A DNA stretch of 5,402 nucleotides from an uncultured Oscillospiraceae bacterium (GTDB lineage: Bacteria; Bacillota; Clostridia; Oscillospirales; Acutalibacteraceae), in assembly GCA_900552925.1 (NCBI GenBank), contig USBH01000122.1, positions 1 to 5,402 on the forward strand, read 5' to 3'. The number at the start of each line of letters is the position of its first letter. Position 1 is the first letter of the stretch. The notes beneath the pieces are model-generated. The model ran no database searches, was not told where the DNA came from, and saw nothing but the letters and a program-made list of their open reading frames with translations. Shown in pieces: positions 1-5,364 of this stretch. The position numbers and the translations under genes were made by a program.

Positions 1-47
1 GAGATTAGCTGCAGTCTCGTGGGCTCGGAGATGTGTATAAGAGACAG
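1..47 (+). other. Untrimmed Nextera i7 adapter (synthetic, not genomic)
   Basis: Bases 14-47 are the Illumina Nextera read-2 transposase adapter, ending in the 19-bp Tn5 mosaic end at 29-47. Bases 1-5 (GAGAT) match the end of the P7 primer. Bases 6-13 (TAGCTGCA) sit exactly where the i7 index belongs; from memory, its reverse complement TGCAGCTA is a standard Nextera index (N728). This is library-preparation sequence and should be trimmed before any biological interpretation. Genomic sequence starts at about 48. Confidence 0.98.
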
Positions 48-83
48 CTTCTCCATTCTAGCACGCGGGAGATGTTTCGGCAA

Positions 84-112
84 TTGACTAATTGAACAGC
101 GCGTGCTACAAT
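84..112 (+). promoter_or_regulatory. Sigma-A promoter for the 145-642 gene
   Basis: The -35 box TTGACT (84-89) and -10 box TACAAT (107-112) are separated by exactly 17 bp. A TG at 104-105 gives an extended -10 element. The transcript would start near 119 and leave a short leader of about 26 nt before the start codon. The -35 box overlaps an inverted repeat, CAATT-GACT-AATTG (81-94), which could be a repressor site, although the arms are only 5 bp. The promoter is predicted from sequence only. Confidence 0.8.
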
Positions 113-144
113 TTTTTTGATATTTCCACGGGGAGGCATGCGGT

Positions 145-642
145 ATGGGCGCATATCTGGAGCGACAGACGGAACAAAGCGTGCGGAACATGCGGTGGGG
201 GCGGTTTTCCACGGTCGGCCGCAGCGGCTGCGGCGCGGTCGCCGCGTACAACGTGGCCGTGGCGCTCGGGAAGAACCCGGACTTCAAGGCGCTGGTCTGG
301 GCGATGGAGCGCAGGCGGCTGCCGTCCTGCGGCGGGCTGCTCGGCATGAACGTTCTGCGCCTGCAGCGCTGGCTGCAGCGGCGCTTCGGCCGGGCGGAGC
401 TCTGCGTGCTCGGCACGGACCGGTGGGAGGCGCGCACGCGCTTCTGCCGCGCGGCGGTGATCTTCTATAAAAACCGGGGGATTTTCCGCGGCAACCACTT
501 CATCGCGGGCGCGCGCACGGATGCGGGCTTCGTTTTTCACAACGCGGCACTGCTGCCGCCGACGCGCGCGTTCGACATGCAGGAGGCGGTCGACCGCCTG
601 AAGCAGGCCGGCCACACGCCGCTGATGCTGATTATCCTGTGA
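145..642 (+). CDS. Small papain/C39-like cysteine-peptidase-fold protein, uncharacterised
   Basis: A 165-residue protein with no signal peptide or membrane segment, so probably cytoplasmic. The start is fixed by GGGGAGG at 130-136, 8 nt before ATG 145; an ATG at 138 is in another frame. The N-terminal block S27-GCG-AVAAYN (Cys29, followed by a helix ending ALGK) resembles the nucleophile region of papain/C39-like folds. GNHFIAG (His118) and FVFHN (Asn133) fall where the histidine and Asn/Asp of such a triad are expected. Similar short clostridial proteins are usually left as hypothetical. It has its own promoter immediately upstream and no clear partner gene; the next reading frames are a pseudogene. 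The existence of the gene is well supported. The fold is an inference from motif order, and catalytic activity is unproven: the protein could be a degenerate, non-catalytic member. No terminator is obvious just after the stop. Confidence 0.82.
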   Translation: MGAYLERQTEQSVRNMRWGRFSTVGRSGCGAVAAYNVAVALGKNPDFKALVWAMERRRLPSCGGLLGMNVLRLQRWLQRRFGRAELCVLGTDRWEARTRFCRAAVIFYKNRGIFRGNHFIAGARTDAGFVFHNAALLPPTRAFDMQEAVDRLKQAGHTPLMLIIL

Positions 643-683
643 TTTTCCGCGAACCATCAATTTTATTTCACCGGGATTTCACA

Positions 684-1129
684 TTGAAAAAATACAATAG
701 CTGCATCACAGCGGCAGGAGCAGGGCGCGTTTCCGCTACGGCGGCCGACGACGGCCTCGTCGCAAACGACGGCGTCCTGATTTCGGGCGGTGCGCTCGCG
801 GTGACGTCGGGCGGCGGAAGCGCGAATACGGCGGTGAAAACCGGCAATGCTATGTTCGGCGGCTGGGACGCCGGGACCGCGGAAGAGGAGACGGCTTCAA
901 CGCCGCGGGCGGCACGGACGATTCCGTGGAAAACGGGATGTTCGGGCCGGACGCGTTTGCGAGCGACGCCACCAAGACGCTGACGTTTGAGGGCGGCGCG
1001 GGCAACCTTGGCGGCATGCGGGAGCCGGGCGGCATGCAGGCGCCGGACAACATGCAGCAGCCCGGCGGAAGAGCGTTCAGAAGTGTCGGTACGCCCGAAT
1101 CGGGAACCACAACCCGTGGCGAAAAATGA
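684..1129 (+). pseudogene. Remnant of a Cthe_2159-type carbohydrate-binding beta-helix protein
   Basis: One frame reads GAGRVSATAADDGLVANDG, then VLISGGALAVTSGGGSANTA, then a GGWD...EEET stretch (about 720-893). This is the rung pattern of the Cthe_2159 carbohydrate-binding beta-helix family (secreted, calcium-binding, polysaccharide-associated; PF14262 as I recall). Near 885-892 the signal moves to another frame, beginning GDGFNAAGGTDDS at about 887 and running to a TGA at 1127-1129. It ends in a Gly/Met/Pro-rich tail with GGM(R/Q)xP repeats. In intact relatives the GGWD block and the DGxNAAGG block are separated by several more rungs, so an internal deletion plus a frameshift is likely. No signal peptide, promoter or ribosome-binding site precedes it. 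A TTG at 684 is in frame but lacks a Shine-Dalgarno. The decay call is an inference; a sequencing indel alone would not explain the missing rungs. Confidence 0.68.
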
Positions 1130-1233
1130 GTTTTTTGTAACTATATCTGGCGGTTTGTAGGGAAAAGGAAGATGTTTACTAGAAAAAGCCCTGAATCCGT
1201 CCGATTGTGTCGAAACAGAGCGAACGATTTTGT

Positions 1234-1262
1234 TTGAAACTGCGGGAAAGGCTTGTTATAAT
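1234..1262 (+). promoter_or_regulatory. Sigma-A promoter for the 1457-1669 gene
   Basis: The -35 box TTGAAA (1234-1239), a 17-bp spacer and a perfect TATAAT (1257-1262) with a TG at 1254-1255 make a strong predicted promoter. Transcription would begin near 1269, about 188 nt before the next well-supported start codon. No other promoter candidate is seen between 1130 and 1456. The stretch 1130-1233 holds nothing else that I can recognise. Confidence 0.8.
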
Positions 1263-1268
1263 GAGCTT

Positions 1269-1456
1269 GCGAAATCCGACAGGGTTGTCGCAGATTTGAC
1301 AGCGAACCGCAGAATGCGGACAGAAAACTCCGTTTTTCGATGGAGTGAAAGCGGACAGGCTGCGGAGCGCTGCCGGCACGAACAGGAGATCAGATCACAG
1401 GAGCTTCGCGCACTGACCGCGCGCAGGGGCGCTCGACGAGAAAGGATGGTCATTCT
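1269..1456 (+). other. Long structured 5' leader, possible regulatory RNA
   Basis: Between the predicted transcription start and ATG 1457 there are several short hairpins: CCGCA-GAA-TGCGG (1307-1319), ACTCC...GGAGT (1327-1331 with 1342-1346), and GGC.GC(G)...(C)GC.GCC (1358-1374, one T-T mismatch). I do not recognise a known riboswitch, T-box, 6S or SRP RNA in it, and no intrinsic terminator precedes the gene. An in-frame reading from ATG 1314 also ends at TGA 1458-1460, overlapping the downstream ATG as ATGA, but it lacks a ribosome-binding site. The leader's length is supported by the promoter; a regulatory role is speculative. Confidence 0.4.
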
Positions 1457-1669
1457 ATGAAACATACAGAAAATAACGGACTCATCAGGCGTGTTGCCGA
1501 CCGGCACGGTGTGGACGGCGACGCGGTGCTCGGCGGCATTCGCGAGGCGGTGGCCGCGGCGCAGAAGTCGGAAAACTCCGAAGCGCGGGCGTTCTGGGCG
1601 TCGATTCCGAAGGACGCCAGCGAGCTGGACGTCGTGCTGCGCATCACGGAGCTGCTGCGCGTCGGATAA
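1457..1669 (+). CDS. Small Spo0A C-terminal-like protein (70 aa)
   Basis: ATG 1457 is preceded by AGAAAGGA (1439-1446) at a 10-nt spacing, and the reading frame ends in TAA just before a hairpin terminator. The 70-residue product has the layout IRRVADRHGVDGDAVLGGI near residues 10-28, a linker containing ARAFWASIP near 43-51, and a C-terminal helix DVVLRITELLR. The opening part looks like a helix-turn-helix style 'xxxAxxHGVxxxxVxxxI' segment. The whole resembles tiny clostridial proteins often labelled Spo0A C-terminal domain-like. Unlike Spo0A it has no receiver domain, and whether it binds DNA is not shown. It has its own promoter with a long leader, and faces the convergent valS gene. The coding call is good; the family call is tentative. 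Confidence 0.75.
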   Translation: MKHTENNGLIRRVADRHGVDGDAVLGGIREAVAAAQKSENSEARAFWASIPKDASELDVVLRITELLRVG

Positions 1670-1679
1670 AATGGAAACG

Positions 1680-1718
1680 AAAAATCCGCGGGGCTTTCGG
1701 GCTTCCGCGGATTTTTTT
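1680..1718. terminator. Bidirectional intrinsic terminator between convergent genes
   Basis: AAATCCGCGG (1682-1691) pairs perfectly with CCGCGGATTT (1705-1714), and extra A-T pairs extend the stem on the outside. The loop is about 13 nt. On the plus strand it is followed by a run of seven T (1712-1718), terminating the small gene 1457-1669. On the minus strand five T (opposite 1680-1684) follow the stem, so it can also terminate valS, whose stop codon is 26 nt away. Confidence 0.9.
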
Positions 1719-1744
1719 GTCTGTGCGCTGCCGCGATTAAAGCG

Positions 1745-4090
1745 TCACGGCGCGGTGTATTCGATCCGTTCCGCGGCCGTGCAGGCGCGCAGGTCCGGCT
1801 CCGTCTCGCGCAGCCAGCCTTCCGCTTCGCCGCGCGGCAGCGTCAGGCAGGGCAGCGGCGCTTTGTGCGAAAGGCCGCGCTCCGCCTTGTAGCGCCGGGC
1901 CGCGGAAAGGGCTTCGTGCAAAATCGCGCCGAAGCGCAGCAGCGCATCGTCCGGCTCGGCCGGCGCGTCCCAGCGCAGCCGGTGGATCGAAAGCGCGCCC
2001 TCGAACTGCCGGAAGTACAGCCCGTACAGGTGCTCCGAGATGTGCGGAACGTAGATCGCGTAGAGCTTCAAAATGCAGAGGAACGCGCCGTACAGGGCGG
2101 CCTGCGCGCTGCGGCGGGCGGCCTCGCCGTAGATTTCGGGCTTATACAGGCGGTCCTTGACGAGCTCGAGGTAATCGTCGCAGAAGTCGTGCCAGAACAG
2201 CGCGTCGATCTCCCGGCGCGCGGGGCCGGGCTCGTAAACGCGCAGCAGCGCCGCGGCCTTTTCCGCCGCCTCCGCGCACCGGGCGAGAATCCAGCGGTCG
2301 GCGGGCAAAATGGGCGCCGTGCCGTCCGGCGCGTAGTCGGAAAGGCGCGCGAAGACGAACTTCGCGGCGTTCCAGAGCTTTGTGAGAAACCGCTTCGCGC
2401 CGTCTAGCTCCTTTTCGGAGAAGAGCGTGTCGGTGCCGAGCTTCGCCCCGGCGGTCCAGTAGCGCAGGGCGTCCGCCGAGTGTTTTTCGATGAGCGCGGC
2501 CGGGTCGAGCGCGTTGCCCTTCGACTTGCCCATTTTCTCGCCGGGCTTCGCGAGGACGAAGCCGCAGATCATCAGCTCCTTCCACGGCAGCTTTCCGGTG
2601 TGGTACAGGCTGCGGACGATCGTGTAAAACGTCCACGTGCGGATGATCTCGTGCGCCTGCGTGCGCATCGTCATCGGCAGCGCCGGCAGGCCGTTCTGCG
2701 CGTTGATGAGTGGCGTGAGGCTCGAGGTGGCCCACGTGTCGAAAACCGCGGTTTCGGGGAGGAATTCGGTGCAGCCGCAGGCGCATGTGCCCGTATACGG
2801 CGTTTCGATCGGGTTGACCGGCAGCTGCTCCGGCGCGGCGAAGACCGGGCGGCCGCACGACTTGCAGTACCAGACCGGGAACGGGACGCCGAAGTACCGC
2901 TGGCGCGAGATGCACCAGTCCCACTTGAGGTTTTCGACCCACGCGGTGTAGCGCGATTTCATCTGCGGCGGGTACCAGCGGATCTCGTCGGCGGCCCGGA
3001 GAAAGCGGTCCTTTTCGCGCAGGATGTCGATGTACCACTGGCGAGAGGGCAGGATCTCGACGGGCCTGCCGCAGCGCTCGTGCAGCGCGACGGTGTGGGT
3101 CAGCGTCTCCTGATGCAGCAGAAGCCCCTTTTCTTCGAGCAGCCGCAGGATCTCCGCGCGCGCCGCCGGGACGCGCAGGCCGGCGAGGTACGGGACCTCG
3201 GGCGCGATCCGGCCGTCCGGCAGCAGGACGCGGCGGTAGGGGAGGTCGTGCTCCGCGTACCAGGCGGCGTCGGTGCTGTCGCCGAATGTGGCGCACAGAA
3301 CGGCGCCGGTGCCTTTTTCGGGGTCCGCCTTTTCGTCCGCGAGGATCGGGACCTCGAAATCATAGAGCGGGACCCGCGCGGTTTTGCCGATGAACCGGCG
3401 GTAGCGCGCGTCCTCGGGGTGGACGAACAGGCAGACGCAGCCGAACAGCAGCTCGGGCCGCGTCGTCGCGACCTCGATCGTCTCGCCGCCGCAGAGAAAC
3501 GGCAGGTAGTTGAACGTCGTCTCGCGGTCGGCGGTCTCCAGCTCCGCCTGCGCGATCGAGGTGCGGCATTCGGTGCACCAGAGGACCGGCGATTCTTTGA
3601 GGTAGGCCTTATCCATGCGGACGAGCTCGAGGAATTTCTCCTGCGCGAGCTTCTGGACCGCCGGGCTGACCGTGCGGTACTGCAGGTCCCAGTCGGCCGA
3701 AAAGCCGAGCGATTCCCAGAAATCGCGGAACTCCTTTTCGTAGCGCGCGCTCGTCTCGCGGCAGAGCGCGATGAAATCGCTGCGCGGCATGTCGGCGGCG
3801 CGGACGCCCTGCTCGCGCTCGACGAGGCGCTCGGTCGGCAGGCCGTTGTCGTCGAAGCCGAAGGGGTAAAAGACGTTTTCACCCTGCATCCGGTGAAACC
3901 GCGCAATGATCTCGGCCTGCGTGAACGAGAACAGGTGCCCGATGTGCAGGCTGCCGCTGACGGTCGGGGGCGGCGTGTCGATCGAGTAAACCGGGGCCTT
4001 GGAGTCGGGGTCGAACCGGTAGATTTTGTTTTCGCGCCAGAAGGCCTGCGTCTCCTTTTCGATGTGCGCGAAGTTGTAGAACTTTTCCAT
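1745..4090 (-). CDS. valS: Valyl-tRNA synthetase, archaeal-type class Ia form
   Basis: Cytosolic ValRS of 781 residues, joining valine to tRNA-Val with ATP. The signature HIGH is at 49-52, the KMSKS loop reads KMGKS (519-523), and ISRQRYFGVPFP is at 394-405. The CP1 editing domain spans roughly 190-345, with TTRPELLFG (209-217) and GTGAVLCATFGD (260-271). DRW(598-600)ILAR opens the anticodon-binding region. Cysteines C172/C175 with C340, and C409/C412 with C436/C438/C440, look like zinc knuckles. GFDDNGLPTE (78-87), DTWATSSLTP and KSKGN are archaeal-type features; the PGTDHAGIATQ block of ordinary bacterial ValRS is absent, as is the C-terminal coiled coil. This explains the short length (bacterial ValRS is about 880). 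The start is ATG 4090 with AAAGGA (4105-4100) 9 nt upstream. The frame stays open 75 codons further, but that stretch is the T-box leader. Controlled by the tRNA-Val T-box upstream. Confidence 0.97.
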   Translation of the reverse strand: MEKFYNFAHIEKETQAFWRENKIYRFDPDSKAPVYSIDTPPPTVSGSLHIGHLFSFTQAEIIARFHRMQGENVFYPFGFDDNGLPTERLVEREQGVRAADMPRSDFIALCRETSARYEKEFRDFWESLGFSADWDLQYRTVSPAVQKLAQEKFLELVRMDKAYLKESPVLWCTECRTSIAQAELETADRETTFNYLPFLCGGETIEVATTRPELLFGCVCLFVHPEDARYRRFIGKTARVPLYDFEVPILADEKADPEKGTGAVLCATFGDSTDAAWYAEHDLPYRRVLLPDGRIAPEVPYLAGLRVPAARAEILRLLEEKGLLLHQETLTHTVALHERCGRPVEILPSRQWYIDILREKDRFLRAADEIRWYPPQMKSRYTAWVENLKWDWCISRQRYFGVPFPVWYCKSCGRPVFAAPEQLPVNPIETPYTGTCACGCTEFLPETAVFDTWATSSLTPLINAQNGLPALPMTMRTQAHEIIRTWTFYTIVRSLYHTGKLPWKELMICGFVLAKPGEKMGKSKGNALDPAALIEKHSADALRYWTAGAKLGTDTLFSEKELDGAKRFLTKLWNAAKFVFARLSDYAPDGTAPILPADRWILARCAEAAEKAAALLRVYEPGPARREIDALFWHDFCDDYLELVKDRLYKPEIYGEAARRSAQAALYGAFLCILKLYAIYVPHISEHLYGLYFRQFEGALSIHRLRWDAPAEPDDALLRFGAILHEALSAARRYKAERGLSHKAPLPCLTLPRGEAEGWLRETEPDLRACTAAERIEYTAP

Positions 4091-4099
4091 GCTTCTGCT

Positions 4100-4105
4100 T
4101 CCTTT
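4100..4105 (-). promoter_or_regulatory. Ribosome-binding site deciding the valS start
   Basis: On the minus strand AAAGGA lies 9 nt before ATG 4090. It is downstream of the T-box terminator, so it is transcribed only after read-through. It fixes the start despite the open frame continuing upstream. Confidence 0.85.
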
Positions 4106-4129
4106 CCCGGAAAGATTTCGACCGGATAC

Positions 4130-4169
4130 AAAAAAAGTCCCAAGCAGCACAAACTGTACTGCTTGGGAC
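4130..4169 (-). terminator. T-box-controlled intrinsic terminator before valS
   Basis: An 11-bp perfect stem, GTCCCAAGCAG (4169-4159 on the minus strand) with CTGCTTGGGAC (4147-4137), is followed by seven T (4136-4130). The top of the loop can add three more pairs beyond one mismatch. This is the attenuator that ends the leader when tRNA-Val is charged. Confidence 0.95.
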
Positions 4170-4246
4170 GAACATTGTCCGTGGTACCACCCAATTTCAG
4201 AGGAAGCCTCTGCACTTTGCCGGTGCGGGACAGCGCGCTGTCCGAT

Positions 4247-4258
4247 ACCGTTTTCCGG
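4247..4258. repeat. 12-bp direct repeat, copy in the T-box leader
   Basis: ACCGTTTTCCGG occurs here, inside the leader between Stem I and the presumed Stem III, and again at 4446-4457 in the valS promoter spacer. On the transcribed strand the core reads CCG-GAAAA-CGG, a possible small hairpin. The meaning is unknown and it may be chance. Confidence 0.5.
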
Positions 4259-4437
4259 ATGACGGTGGAAATTCCGTTGAAGTCTACTGAGGGCGCAGCG
4301 CCCCGTTCGGTTCACAGCTTGGAGGTCACTTTCCGCGTGCGTTCACGGGAGCTTACACCGGCCGCTCCCTCTCTGCGCATTCCGTCGCGCGTACTCTTCC
4401 TCGTCAATGCCTTTGATGTATTCGGCTCTTATTTCGC

Positions 4438-4465
4438 ATTATAGCACCGTTTTCCGGTTTGTCAA
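4438..4465 (-). promoter_or_regulatory. Sigma-A promoter of valS
   Basis: Minus strand: perfect TTGACA (4465-4460), a 16-bp spacer, and perfect TATAAT (4443-4438) with a TG two bases upstream (extended -10). Transcription should begin near 4431, which fits the 5' end of the T-box leader. Confidence 0.93.
4446..4457. repeat. 12-bp direct repeat, copy in the valS promoter spacer
   Basis: Second exact copy of ACCGTTTTCCGG, lying between the -35 and -10 boxes. The partner copy is about 200 bp downstream in the transcript, at 4247-4258. Being in a spacer, it could be an operator half, but there is no direct evidence. Confidence 0.5.
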
Positions 4466-4485
4466 CAGTTTTTTTCGCGCGGCGG

Positions 4486-4514
4486 TTGACAGCGGCGCAC
4501 GGCCGTACTATACT
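4486..4514 (+). promoter_or_regulatory. Sigma-A promoter of the HAD phosphatase gene
   Basis: TTGACA (4486-4491), a 17-bp spacer and TATACT (4509-4514). Transcription would start near 4521. It is back to back with the valS promoter, with 20 bp separating the two -35 boxes. Confidence 0.87.
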
Positions 4515-4526
4515 GGTACAAATTAT

Positions 4527-4531
4527 GGAGG
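4527..4531 (+). promoter_or_regulatory. Ribosome-binding site deciding the GTG start at 4540
   Basis: GGAGG lies 8 nt before GTG 4540. The in-frame ATG at 4525 overlaps this site and sits only about 4 nt from the predicted transcript start, so it has no ribosome-binding site of its own. Confidence 0.8.
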
Positions 4532-4539
4532 TGGGGCCT

Positions 4540-5307
4540 GTGTGGAAGCTGATTTTACTCGATCTGGACGGCACGCTGCTGCGCTCGGACAAGACGATTT
4601 CCCCGCGCACGCTTGCGGTGCTCGCGCGGTGCCGGGAAAAGGGCTGCGCGATCGCGGTCTGCACGGCGCGGGGCGCGTCCAACGCGGCGCAGTACGTCGC
4701 GCGCGTGCAGCCGGATTTCGTCGTTTCCAGCGGCGGCGCGCTCGTGCAGGCGGGCGGGGAGACGCTCTATTGCAGCGCGTTTTCGGCGGAGGAGACGGCG
4801 CGGCTCGTGCAGGAGGGGCTGCGGCTGACCGGCGGCGCGGAGATCACCGTGGATACGATGACGCACCATTACTGGAACTACAGGCAGGACCCGCGCCGCA
4901 TCGCGCCAGACTGGAACGACGTGGTGTACACGGATTACCGCGGGTTCTGCGAGCCGGCGCTGAAGATCAGCGTGCAGACCGAGTCGGAAACGGTCGCGCG
5001 GCAGATCGCCGCGTGCGTGGCGGACTGCGACTGGGCGCCTTTCTCCGACGCGCCGCTGTACAAATTCACAAAGGCTTCGGCGACGAAGGAACGGGCGATC
5101 GAGGCGATCGCCGCGGCCACGGGCATCGCGCCCGCGCAGATGATCGCCTTCGGCGACGACTACGTGGACCTCGGCATGCTGCGCATGTGCGGCTGCGGTG
5201 TCGCGATGGGCAACGCGATTGCGGCGGTGCGGCAGGCGGCGGACGACGTGGCGGGCACGAACGACGCGGACGGCGTCGCGGAATATCTGGAAAAGCGGCT
5301 TCTTTGA
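4540..5307 (+). CDS. Cof-type HAD-IIB family phosphatase
   Basis: A 255-residue soluble haloacid-dehalogenase-superfamily hydrolase, expected to remove phosphate from small metabolites (sugar phosphates, nucleotides or cofactors) using Mg2+. Motif I is DLDGT, with nucleophile D8 and acid D10. Motif II is T42 in CTAR. The motif III lysine is probably K183 in SATKERAI. Motif IV is GDDYVD (205-210), where family members usually have GDNxND. The middle (about residues 80-175) is the type IIB cap; its variable sequence sets the substrate, which cannot be read from here. SSGGA (63-67) is a typical Cof-family block. The start is GTG, chosen for the GGAGG 8 nt upstream. The gene is transcribed alone from its own promoter, divergent from valS, and closes with a terminator overlapping its last codons. 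The family is secure; the exact substrate is unknown. Confidence 0.93.
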   Translation: MWKLILLDLDGTLLRSDKTISPRTLAVLARCREKGCAIAVCTARGASNAAQYVARVQPDFVVSSGGALVQAGGETLYCSAFSAEETARLVQEGLRLTGGAEITVDTMTHHYWNYRQDPRRIAPDWNDVVYTDYRGFCEPALKISVQTESETVARQIAACVADCDWAPFSDAPLYKFTKASATKERAIEAIAAATGIAPAQMIAFGDDYVDLGMLRMCGCGVAMGNAIAAVRQAADDVAGTNDADGVAEYLEKRLL

Positions 5308-5327
5308 GAGCAAAGAAGCCGCTTTTT
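5291..5327 (+). terminator. Intrinsic terminator overlapping the end of the HAD gene
   Basis: AAAAGCGGCTTCTTTG (5291-5306) pairs perfectly over 16 bp with CAAAGAAGCCGCTTTT (5311-5326). The loop is AGAG and a T run covers 5323-5327. The 5' arm encodes the last codons (EKRLL) and most of the stop codon. Nothing recognisable lies in 5328-5364 before the adapter. Confidence 0.95.
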
Positions 5328-5364
5328 GTCGTTTATCCGGTTTTTGTGCGGGATGGCCTGTGCC

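Larger units (their letters stand above)
4130..4431 (-). promoter_or_regulatory. tRNA-Val T-box leader of valS
   Basis: The minus strand carries the canonical T-box sequence TTGGGTGGTACCACGG (4194-4179). Its UGGU bulge matches a tRNA with discriminator A, as in tRNA-Val. Stem I is visible upstream. Its GAGG (4402-4399) can pair with CCTC (4325-4322). AGTA (4395-4392) faces GAA next to GTG (4329-4327), the likely valine specifier. The distal arm AGAGAGGGAGC...GCTCCC is at 4374-4347. A palindrome GGACAGCGCGCTGTCC (4243-4228) could form Stem III. TTGGG of the T-box can pair with CCCAA of the terminator's 5' arm, giving the antiterminator/terminator switch. Uncharged tRNA-Val should favour read-through. 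The specifier assignment is inferred from position and from the gene downstream. Confidence 0.95.

Noticed and set aside
106..660. 184-codon minus-strand frame opposite the first gene
   Set aside because: His/Arg/Ala-rich shadow without a promoter or ribosome-binding site; the plus strand has both.
684..698. TTG 684 / TACAAT 693-698 as start or promoter for the pseudogene
   Set aside because: There is no -35 box at a proper distance from TACAAT and no ribosome-binding site before TTG; the encoded N-terminus is not a signal peptide.
926..1129. Independent 67-residue gene
   Set aside because: The frame continues upstream of this ATG into GDGFNAAGG of the beta-helix family, and no ribosome-binding site precedes it; better read as part of the pseudogene.
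4091..4315. 75-residue N-terminal extension of ValS
   Set aside because: This stretch encodes the T-box sequence and terminator; the MEKFYNFAHIE start at 4090 has a proper ribosome-binding site and matches the family N-terminus.
2480..4444. 654-codon plus-strand reading frame opposite valS
   Set aside because: Arg/Asp/Val-rich low-information translation antisense to a clear ValRS; a by-product of high third-position GC. It also runs through the T-box and promoter.
4525..5307. ATG 4525 as start of the HAD gene
   Set aside because: It lies about 4 nt from the predicted transcript start and overlaps the Shine-Dalgarno of GTG 4540.
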